Positions 55,215-64,000 of a stretch of DNA of 64,000 nucleotides are shown here, one piece after another (position 1 is the first letter of the stretch; every line of letters begins with the position of its first letter). The notes below the pieces were generated by a model. The model ran no database searches. It worked only from the letters and a program-made list of their open reading frames with translations, and had not been told where the DNA came from. Origin of the DNA: Vandiemenella viatica (taxonomy: Eukaryota; Arthropoda; Insecta; Orthoptera; Morabidae); the NCBI GenBank assembly GCA_031002005.1, contig JARYHS010009186.1, positions 179,888,437-179,952,436 of the forward strand, given 5' to 3'. Position numbers and translations under genes: made by a program.

Positions 55215-55420
55215 AATTGTTGTCGCTGGGATGAAGATTCGAACCCGAGCTGCACGGTTGACAGCCGTGCGCGGTACGGCTGATCAAAGGCGCGAACTGC
55301 TTGGCGAAGCGGCGAGAGTGCTACTTGGGCTGAGCCCTGCTCGGCCGGAGTAGAGACATGCTCGCTGAGTCGCGCGGAGTATTGCCGATTGTGGTGGCAA
55401 ACTGCGGAGTAGCGACACAA
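55215..55420 (-). mobile_element. tRNA-derived SINE (fourth family) with intact anticodon-type arm
   Basis: On the - strand: GATCAGCCGTACCGCGC, then GCACGG-CTGTCAA-CCGTGC (perfect 6-bp stem, 7-nt loop, GTC in anticodon position), then CTCGGGTTCGAATC (B-box). The T-arm and acceptor stems do not close, so it is not a functional tRNA gene. The upstream - strand stretch to 55420 is GC-rich. Confidence 0.5.
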
Positions 55421-55429
55421 TTTAAGTTA

Positions 55430-56842
55430 GGATTTTTTTCGGCAATTTAATTATGAATTTCTCGGCTCCTAATTTCCCGATTTGAATTGGACAACTTCGA
55501 TTCGACGGGAAAGTTTTCAGCCAAAAGTAAAAAATATTTTTTTCCTTGTTTCAAAGGATAAGTGTGCAAAGTTAAATCGAGTTCGGATAAAAACTGCGGA
55601 TTGGTATGAAGAACAAACAAACAAACATACATACATTCATCTTTATTTATTTAGGTTATTATCAGCGTACTTGGAACAATTTCGTAATACAAACCTTAGT
55701 AGTGATACATTCATATTCAGTTCTAGTTATTATCCTTTTTCTATAAAGCTATTCAATAATTTCTATTCGCACAGCTGGGCAGAAAACCGTTAATCCGTTA
55801 ATTAAAGAAGTTAACAAAATGACAAAAATGTAACTATTAAGTTAACCTAAAAAATCATTAACGTTCTTCTTAACTTCGGTTAAATTGAACTTTTGTTAAC
55901 TTAAGTCGGTTGGTAGTTGCCATCATTTCGTTTTTCTCAATTGCACACTATGGAACGCTTGTAATTTAGGCGAGTCAAAAGGCGAACGAATTATATAGGT
56001 ATCGCGAGTGCGAGTGTGATGCATATATATGTCTATTATGCTAGGCATGGCGAGGATGTGAGTAGGAAAGCTAGAGTTGTGGAGTGTTTGTATTTTATGT
56101 CTCCAACACGACACTTACTACTCTTTTCATATTCGATCGGCGATTGATTTTGATATTTTTATAATCTAGCTTTTTAACTACGAGGAATATAGTGCCACTT
56201 TTTAATGTGTGGTTGTTTGGAGTTTGTTGGTGAAATAAATTAAATTGACACTCGTTACAGGATTACGTCATTTAAACTCAAGATAAATGTGGCTAATGAT
56301 TTTCAATTTTCTCGTTGCAAACAAGATTTAGTAGCTTTAAGATCATTTTTCTATGAAAATGATGTCAACATCTGCAAAGAACCCCCTTTCGGCCGTTGCT
56401 TTTGCGTTTTCCGACGATTGTTTTACGGAGCACTGGAACAATGTCCTTTGGGTTCACAGAGTACGAAATATCACCGCAACATCAACTTTGTAATAAAAGG
56501 ACTTTCAAATTGAAATAACTAAATTGATTTTTATTATTACTTATATTACTCACAACAGCTTCAAATGATAATAAATCATCTATACAAAGTATTGTATATC
56601 GGGAATGTTAATAAGCCGAAAAGAATAAACAGAGTTGCTGTTCGGCGGGCGAAGTGGCCGCCGCAACTAGCAGTCTGGCCACATTGCCCGTAGTGAGGAC
56701 TTCACAGACACGTAGTTATACCTTAACAATGCTATCGCTAAACCGCGAATTTGTAGCCAAAGCAGCAATATTGCAATGCAATTTCGCTGAGAAGCGGTAA
56801 AGTTGGTATCATAGTAATAAAAACATATGCTGTACACTTACG
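55430..56842. other. Stretch without recognised gene
   Basis: Short frames only. A 74-codon frame at 56289 matches nothing recognised. Confidence 0.4.
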
Positions 56843-57124
56843 ATGATCAACAACCAAAATATTCAAATAGCTTTTAGAGATTATGCGGTAGCCGGATTGG
56901 GCTTCTCATGGCAAGGAAGGAAACTGAGCGGTACGAGTTATGATTTTTCCTTGACCCCCAAAAACACCTTGGCCGTTTTGTCCACCGTGGACACATTCCC
57001 CTGCTGTCCCCTACCATCTTGGGGTAGCCAGGTGAAAGGGTGGATTCCTCACCCTGGTTCCCTCCCTCAAGAATTCGAGCCCTTCCCTGAAGCTAATCCT
57101 AGCTACGTCCTCGCCTACAATTAA
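56843..57124 (+). other. Unrecognised 93-codon ORF, GC-rich at its 3' half
   Basis: ATG at 56843, stop TAA at 57122-57124. The last 60 codons are clearly GC-richer than the AT-rich flanks and Pro-rich (CCPLPSWGSQ, HPGSLPQEFEPFPE, SYVLAYN). No family recognised. It could be a terminal exon or an element fragment; no upstream partner was found. Confidence 0.25.
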
Positions 57125-58660
57125 ATACTTAAAAATAATTCTTTGATAATGCCTTTGGTAATGTATGTTCTAAATTTTGATACTCGAAATGTATTTTGTA
57201 TTAATAATAGCACAGAGGTTGATTGTATTGAAATATAACATAATTTGTGGTGTTTTTATTTTAATTGATTGAGTAATTATTCTTGGAAATATTATTTACT
57301 AGGTTAGGTTCCTCGGCGTAACCGTGATTGCTATAAATTAATTAACGCCTTACCGCAAGTGTACATAATATGCAAATAACCGTTATTAATTGTTAGCTTG
57401 TCTTTTTAACTGTCCTCATCACCTGAGTAACAACATAGTGTGTCTGATGATATCTTGATTCGTCTCACACCTTAGCAACTTCGATAAACAGATTTTTTTA
57501 GTTCCACTCCAGAGAGATTTCTTATTTGAACTCTGATCGAGTGCACCTTATAATGGGATGGGTTTTACTGAAGTTTTAAGTAATTATAGTTACTTAATTT
57601 TATTGCAACCATTTAAATCCTACAGAAATAGTATTTTTGTGTATGTATCGTTTATATTTCTTGTGATTTTGGGGTTATAGAAATATTTTATGTGTAATTA
57701 GTGTCTGACACATATTCATCTAGCACTAGTATTAAGAATTGCTTCCCCTTTTTGTGTTATCAGCAAAATATGGTTTGCGCCATGTATATTTAAGTAAATT
57801 TTGTTAATGGCTGTTTTTGATCTGGTAGTTCAAATGCCAGCCTCCACCTAACAAACATATGAAGCATATTTTTTAGTTGTATCAAGTCGACAACTTGAAC
57901 AGTATTAATTTTCTGATATTAGAACGTTAATATGAAAACAGCCACCATATCAAATATTTAAGAAAGTGTTTCTGCAAGCATTTACTATGGCAAATAGCCC
58001 ACACACTGAATTTTTGTTCGCGTCCAGTAGTCAGCAGCTATGCCGTGGTTATTTGAATAGTATCGACGCGAAGTTTGTTGTTATTGAGTTGTTCAGAATA
58101 CTACTAATTGCTCGGCTTTAGAAACGTGAATGCCATTAAAATCAAAGTTAATTTGAAAAAATGAGGTTAAAAGTGCTTTATGGCAAACTAAGAAGTATTT
58201 TATTTAGAAACTATAAGTGAAGCGAGAGTGACATTTGCGGCATTGTTCTACGACGATTTGAGTTTTCTGTATTACTTCAACATAAGACGAGGAAAGGTGT
58301 GATTTTTTTCAGTTTCTTTCCATATAAGAAGAACCATGAAGTCAATACACTTAGAATTACCGTGTGCTACACTTGCAGAGAATCTTCTTGTGTTTGTTCT
58401 TACGGCAAGGAAACCTTTGTTGCTCCAAAATCCTTGTTATTATTCTGAAGACCATGAACTATTTATTCAACAAACTGTATAAATCTCTAATGCTTTATTT
58501 TCGTCTACTACAAAGAACAAATACAGATCATTAAAATGAATACTAGCAACATTTGATACGGAGCATTAGCCACTTATGTTTTGATATGTCAGTCTGATTT
58601 TACTATTGGTCACGAAAGGTAATTTGATTTAATAAAAAACATTTTCATTGCCATTCGGAA
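57125..58660. other. Stretch without recognised gene
   Basis: AT-rich; the last 80 bases (about 58600-58670) are the CSP gene 2 downstream flank that resembles that of CSP gene 1. Confidence 0.45.
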
Positions 58661-58666
58661 ACTGAT

Positions 58667-58672
58667 TTTATT
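58667..58672 (-). terminator. Poly(A) signal of CSP gene 2
   Basis: AATAAA on the - strand, 35 bases beyond the stop codon, same offset as in CSP gene 1. Confidence 0.7.
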
Positions 58673-58706
58673 ATACAGTTAAAGATACACAGAAAGGAGG
58701 AGTTTT

Positions 58707-58903
58707 TCAGGCCACACCAGCTTGTGCTTTCCAGTAGTCACCATAGTTCTTGAGTTTGTCTCCAGTGGGATCATACTTCGCTACCATTTTCTGAAGATCC
58801 TCCGGTCTGTTCTTGGAGATATTGACGAAATATTTTCCCAGTGCTTCCTTCTGCTTGGCAGAACATTTCTCGCAATTGGTCGCTACTATTTCCGGCAGAA
58901 GAC
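58707..58903 (-). CDS. CSP gene 2, exon 2
   Basis: 197 bases, exactly the length of the paralogous exon; split codon gives Gly; stop TGA. Confidence 0.92.
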
Positions 58904-61900
58904 CTGTGAACACAGAGGAGAACGAACAGTTAGATGACATTATTGAAGATAAATAAATAAACAAAAGAAGTGCATATGAAAGATTTAAAAACTTTACAAA
59001 TCAAACTGAAACAAAATATCAAACGAATTAGAGAGATTTCTGTTGAATAATTAATTGGTTGCTTGAATAGAAAAACATTAAAGAATAGATTCTAGAGAAA
59101 ACTCTGACATGCAAAAGAGAATGGTAAAAGGCGTTAAAAATGACGGCGTTAATAAACAATACATTAATGAGATGAGATAAATTCGGAGAACGAGTTCCAC
59201 TGCTTAGTACTTCCAAAATAAATAAAATATTCAAAAATCGGAGCCTAGCATCTTTGTTTTCGAGAAAAAGAATAAAAATTCGTTCATGGATTATTATTGA
59301 ATCCATAAAGATAAAGATTCGAACAAATAATAAAAAAGTGTACTGGAAATTCTAGAACTAATATATCTTTAACTTTTATCACTTCAGAACTTGAGCTGTG
59401 GGTATTTGCAAGCACCAAATGAGAGATGTTTAGGTGGGATCTCCAATGTTTCAGCCATGTGATATCTCCAACGTGAAACGCTGACAAGCGTCAATTCAAT
59501 ATCACAAGGATATGACGGATAATTGTTTTGTAAATAATAACAATACGTAGATTTGCGAACAGAGACCTACATCTAAACATGTGTATTTAACAAATACAGC
59601 AACTATAATATCTGATATTGCTCACGGATAGACGTAGGTCGGAAGAGGTCAAAGATACTCTCTCTGAAGTTAATTATTACAATCTTGACTGATGAGTAGA
59701 GGCACGTCGATGAAGATTATAATAATATCGTGTGGTTATACTGACCTGGTGACAAGGTTTATATTGGCTGCGCATTCCGCCCCTGTTGTAGCCGCCTGAC
59801 CCAAACCAGGCAACCCTACTGGGTACAGGGTACCTACAGTATAACGTGGTATCTGAACCACGAAGCGATCTGTCGTACATCACATTACACAGCAGACTGT
59901 GCCAGGGGTGAAGGACTGGTTAAAGGCCTATGAAAATCTCCGCCGAGACAGGGATTCGAACCGTGGACCTATCGATTCCCAGTCAGACACTTTAACCACT
60001 GAACCACCAGACCACGTTTTAGATGAAACGCCTATTAATGTAGATATTACATTCTTGTATCTCGTAATGTAAAAGGATAGCTTTTTTTCCTAAACTTTTA
60101 TAAATTAACTTGGGGCCAACGTGAATTGTATGCAGTTAAAGATTGTATGCACCTATATATATATATATGGATGTAATGAGTTCGAAAATTCGCGTTATCT
60201 AGACGTTATTTCAGTGATAAATTTCAACTTAACTACAAAAAGTGCAAGGCAATATGCGAAGAGAAAAAAAATCTTTTGTTGAGATTGATTACCTGGAGTA
60301 TTTAAAAAGTAATAGAAGGCAGCATGAAGTGACAGCACATTATCTCGTATGCTGGCATAGCTAATTCTAGACTGCGATTTATAGTTCGAATTTTGAATAA
60401 TTGTAACGCACATTCAAGGAAGTTAATATAAGCATATAAAACTCTCGCACGACCTCATCGATAGTACTTTTGTGCAAAGTGGGATCTGCATCGTTAAGAA
60501 TCGACTGGCTATCATTAATATCTCCATCCCTTAAGAACACATTATACCCCCTGAACCCCGGTCTGTTATTATCTGACAGATAACTGATGTCGTTTAAATA
60601 TGAATTACATCGCAAACATGCGAACATCTACTTTTATTTTCAATTGCGGTAAAATTATTCGCCCAGCAACCTAATCGAGTAGCACTAACAGAAAAGATAA
60701 GATTTGAGGAATAAGGTTCCGTACTGATGCCTACATGAATTCTTTTATCCCTTGTGTCGTTAGGGAATGGAATTCACAGGCGAAAGTATGATTTAGGTGC
60801 AAAACACTTACTGCCGCTCACTATTTTGTAAATTGCGTAGTACATATGTAGATGTGTATGTTAATACGTGTAACTTGCCATTCAGCGATAAAAATGTTAC
60901 GACAGCAGTTATCACCAACTGAGTTCAAAATTATGGAGAACATGACTTCTTTTCCATATATGCTTAGGGATAATTTGGATCTAAAGAGGTGTTACTTTTC
61001 AACTAAACAATTTTGAAAGATGAGAAATGAAAGAAATATTAGCATGCAGTAGGTTGACTATAGAAAAGCCTTTAACAGTATCTCCAGTGAGTAAACTATA
61101 GATAAGTTAGTTCAGCACAAGGTACAGCCGAGTTTAGTTCAGTTCTATAAACTGAAAATAAGTAAATGATATACAAAATTAATGATCAGTCGTCCACAAT
61201 CTAGAAGGACTATTTGACTTCGGCTGTAGATTAGTCTTAATACACTCCTGGAGTGGCTTTGTGGCTTACTTGGTTAATGTACGTGATTATAGAAAGGAAG
61301 ATCTTTGATTCTAATATCAGTTTTGCCTAAAATATTCATGAACCCTAAAACTCTTCTTCAAAAATACGAAGCTTTGCTTTGCTAATGTGAAGACGGTAGG
61401 ACGCTCCGTGTACGGATCCTAAGATTCCACTATAAACAGTAGGTCCTTTTCACCTGGTTAAATTATTACGTTAGGCACCTGCGATAGTAACGCATTGCAC
61501 AGCGGTAAAAATCTCTGGCACTAAGACCATACAAAATTATAATTTCTAGATTTTACCTATGGTTCTAAGATTCTAAGGAGGCCAAATCTTATTGGTCATC
61601 TTATTTACGTCGATGATTTTCAGTTATTTAGTAGAAATGGCTGAATTATACACTACAAGAAACCATCATGGAATGGTCTCGTAGAGTCCTATACAATTGG
61701 AAAGGTATATTTAAGGGAAAGAAGATATTAAGATTATTATAAGTAAGTCACTTTTAGGATTACGATAACGTGGTTGTTTCTCGTAGTCATTAGTTATTAT
61801 TTTGGTTATAATAAGGTTGTGGTTCATATAAAATAAAAAAAAATACTTGATTCCCACCGAGATGGGAGGAGGCCAATATTGGCCTCCTACCTATCATTCG

Positions 61901-62111
61901 GGAGGACCGGGGTTAAACTCGGTTCGGCCATCCTGTCTGAGGTTTTCCGTGGTTTCCCTCAGACACTTAGGCGAATGCTGGGATGGTTCCCTACAAGGCC
62001 ACGGCCGACCTTCCATCCCCCTTCCCTCCCCGTAGTAGTAGATTGGCTGAAAAGAGTCCCCTATGACTCTCCAGCAGCCCGCCTCCCAGCCTTCTGCTGG
62101 GAGGAATGAAA

Positions 62112-62146
<35 letters not shown>

Positions 62147-64000
62147 TATATATAAAATTACAGTGGAAGAACCATCAAGAGTATTTAGAAGTTTCTATCG
62201 ACGGAACTCTCACATTTCATCAGCATATAGCAGAAAACTGCTAAACGTCCTACGTATTATCAGAAACTTATTTCGTAAACTGATAAGTCATTCAATGAAC
62301 CCAAAAACAAAACTCCATCTGTACAAACCATCAGTATTACCAGTAATAACATATGGCTGTCAAATTTGGGGAACAAACCTATCGCATTTACAAAATAGGT
62401 GCCTCCGTCTAATCCTAAATGCTGACAGAAGAACGAGAGTTACTGAACAGCACGAAGTATCACAATTGGAAACAATAGACAGAGTCGTAAAAAGACTAAC
62501 TGATCCTTCCATCAAAGACTTGAAACACTACGCCAAACAGAAGATAGACTGCAAAACATTGGAATAACAGTTCCTAAACGATGGCACAAGTACAAAGTGC
62601 CACTAACAATTATTCTTCACCGATCAATTTGAAATTACCAACACATCAAAGGAGTTTTTACAAATACCTCAGAGGAGGCCGAAATTTTCCCCTTAAGGTG
62701 AAAATAGATAAAACAACAAGGAACTCTTAAAACCCTAGTTAGGGCACCAAAGGTGTCGGTGCCAGGAACATAAGAACATCAGCAAAAAAAATAAAAAAAA
62801 AAAGCGTTATGAAACACAGAATGTTTATTTCTACCATAAAATTATAAGTAAGAAATTTGATGCAATGTCTAGTTACAAGTACCAGAGTACTTAATAGGCA
62901 TACTTGAAATGTGATAGGAATTAATTCATAGACTGCTAAAACACAGCAAGCCTTGTCCGAGATAGCGAGTTCGGAAAAAGAAGGTTGATGACATTACAAG
63001 TCTCACACTTCAATTTCTTTAACACAGTTTCGGTTTACATGATTGTGGAACGCAGCAGGTAACATGGACGTAAAAGGCGAAAACTCCTAACAATATTGCA
63101 TTTTGCGGATGCAAAACATTATGTATCAAATTGAGAAAAGGGAATAGGGCTGAGGTAGATCAAAATTGTTTTCATTATGATATTTTTAGGGAGACACTCA
63201 TATTCCTGCAGGAAGCCTGTGCAGCAATCAATATGAATTTATTGTTTCTGAAGACACTCAAAGCATAAGACTATATGATGCAAACATGTTCACAGAAATG
63301 GTAGGTAGGAGCAACAATACTTGCAGTCTAGAACCAAGCAGAAGTGGCACGGCAAAATCGTACTTGAGTTTATAGACAACGATGATCTCTGTCTTTGTCG
63401 AGAACGAAGAGATACAATGGACTTCTAGTTTCTGCAGGAAGCAAGCGGGAAATGATTATAACCCTAGGTACAGAAGCTTCTGTATTTCCCTGCATAGCCT
63501 AGACTCTGTATGTCTTGGAAATATATGCAGTAAATGGTGTTAATATACATAAAGTACCCTGACGTCAATCGGAAGGTGTACTTCGCACTACGATTCAGAC
63601 AGAACGGTGGAAATAACAAGGAAAACCTAAAAAATGTCTGACATAGCTGTATCTTTTAATCACAGTGCAGCAGCCAAATAACGGAAGATTCTCAAATGCC
63701 AGAATCAGGCACTTGAGCAAACCGGATGTAGCACAACAAAACTGCTTGTATGTCGATTTAAAATCGTAATACTAACAGCTTAACAATTCTCTCAACGGTA
63801 TTTCATGCCGCTTTGTGCATTTTCCAAGCAGAAGAAATGACTTCCAATAGCGATAGCTGCTAACCAAGCAGAGATTTTTAGAGAAATTGTAATTTTCTTA
63901 CTGCTTACCTCTGAATACTTTGGCCTGTGGGATGCAGGCACTGTCGTCACCCAGAAAGCATTTGGTGAGGGCGTCCACGTTCTCTTGTACAGCAAACAGC
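58707..64000 (-). CDS. Chemosensory protein (CSP/OS-D family) gene 2, 5' end outside window
   Basis: Exon 2 (58903-58707) and the end of exon 1 (from 63909 to the window edge) join in phase 1 with the same splice borders as CSP gene 1: donor GGTAAGC, acceptor CTGTGTTCACAG. Visible protein: LFAVQENVDALTKCFLGDDS, second Cys, AKVFRG, then LLPEIVATNCEKCSAKQKEA to WKAQAGVA. Cysteine spacing C-x7-C-x18-C-x2-C. In exon 2 nine of 64 full codons differ from gene 1, nearly all conservatively. The intron is 5005 bases, swollen by SINEs and a Jockey fragment. Signal peptide and start codon are off the window. Role as for gene 1. Confidence 0.9.
59745..60010 (-). mobile_element. tRNA-derived SINE, family B, in CSP gene 2 intron
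   Basis: Best-preserved family B copy: - strand head GTGGTTCAGTGGTTAAAGTG, B-box ACGGTTCGAATCCCTG, body GTGTAATGTGATGTACGAC and GTGGTTCAGATACCACG, end GGGGCGGAATGCGCAGCC. Confidence 0.8.
60021..61246. other. CSP gene 2 intron, unassigned
   Basis: AT-rich; a short (AT)n run at about 60156-60170. Nothing coding recognised. Confidence 0.4.
61247..61540 (+). mobile_element. SINE family B, diverged, in CSP gene 2 intron
   Basis: Head TGTGGCTTACTTGGTTAATG, body CTTTGCTAATGTGAAGACGG and AAGATTCCACTATAAACAGT; B-box strongly eroded. Confidence 0.6.
61850..62142 (+). mobile_element. SINE related to family A, long poly(A), in CSP gene 2 intron
   Basis: Head CATTCGGGAGGACCGGGG and GTTAAACTCGG in B-box position, shared body GAGGTTTTCCGTGGTTTCCC and GGCGAATGCTGGGATGG, but a different 3' end (CAGCCTTCTGCTGGGAGG). 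A-tract at about 62116-62142, followed by (AT)n. Confidence 0.75.
62149..62804 (+). pseudogene. Jockey-clade LINE, reverse transcriptase C-terminus (broken)
   Basis: Reads DGTLTFHQHIAE in one frame and, after a frameshift near 62240, VLRIIRNLF, NPKTKLHLYKPSVLPVITYG, CQIWG, LQNRCLRLILNA and VKRLTDPSI: the order (L..K..LYK..I.P.ITYG...WG...LQ...LR.I) is that of the Jockey RT thumb/connection region. 3' UTR to an A-rich tail at about 62784-62804. The preceding SINE poly(A) abuts its 5' end. Confidence 0.8.
62805..63900. other. CSP gene 2 intron, unassigned
   Basis: No recognised element ends or coding sequence. Confidence 0.4.
63909..64000 (-). CDS. CSP gene 2, exon 1 (partial)
   Basis: 92 bases in frame with exon 2: LFAVQENVDALTKCFLGDDS, ACIPQAKVFR, then donor GGTAAGC (intron from 63908). 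Confidence 0.88.

Noticed and set aside
1..64000. CRISPR arrays, operons, prokaryotic signals
   Set aside because: None seen; all regular repeats are tandem or transposon-derived and gene structure is eukaryotic.

Overview
This is intergenic and intronic DNA from an insect genome. The genes have eukaryotic introns and TATA promoters, and the two recognisable gene families, Osiris (DUF1676) and chemosensory protein (CSP/OS-D), are arthropod families. The composition is AT-rich, and arthropod-type mobile elements dominate (R1-, Jockey- and other LINE fragments, Penelope-like elements, tRNA-derived SINEs, hAT and DUF4817-type MITEs, Helitrons, a Gypsy-like LTR element). A large repeat-filled genome with long introns would fit a polyneopteran such as a cockroach, termite or stick insect; that is inference, and the species cannot be read from the sequence.

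Host genes. (1) A complete three-exon Osiris gene on the + strand (exons 26916-27086, 33521-33743, 36582-36919; phases 0 and 1; 243 aa), with a TATA box and a poly(A) signal. (2) A complete two-exon CSP gene on the - strand (exons 49478-49673 and 48083-48279; 130 aa) with TATA box and AATAAA. (3) A second, paralogous CSP gene on the - strand (exon 2 at 58707-58903; exon 1 from 63909, running off the right edge). The two CSP genes are a tandem duplication whose similarity extends past the stop codons into the 3' flank. Nothing in the window suggests that the Osiris and CSP genes act together: Osiris proteins are linked to cuticle formation, CSPs are small secreted ligand-binding proteins.

Layout. 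0-1 kb: end of an R1-clade LINE with a premature stop. 3.0-3.4 kb: a compact cluster of promoter-type motifs with no recognised gene. 6-8.5 kb: degenerate tandem repeats. 10-12 kb: SINEs. 15.3-16.0 kb: hAT MITE with perfect 8-bp TSD. 16.8-20.1 kb: two inverted pairs of Penelope-like ends carrying hammerhead-ribozyme-like motifs. 20.1-23.4 kb: an old element with long terminal inverted repeats, a KRBA2-like integrase remnant, and two SINEs and a LINE nested in it. 24-26 kb: SINE cluster and another hammerhead-like end. 26.8-37 kb: Osiris gene with a SINE, a hAT MITE and a Helitron in its introns. 40.4-44.4 kb: a hAT derivative, then a near-intact non-autonomous LTR retrotransposon flanked by a 176-bp direct duplication. 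44.8-46.6 kb: SINEs and a tandem duplication. 48-49.7 kb: CSP gene 1. 51-55.4 kb: Helitron with internal tandem repeats, DUF4817-type MITE, degenerate autonomous Helitron, SINE. 58.7-64 kb: CSP gene 2, whose long intron holds SINEs and a Jockey fragment.

The most unusual items are the 176-bp duplication around the LTR element, the three different hammerhead-like Penelope ends, and the nested TIR element at 20.13-23.42 kb. All gene models come from reading frames, splice consensus and phase agreement alone; no database search was possible.
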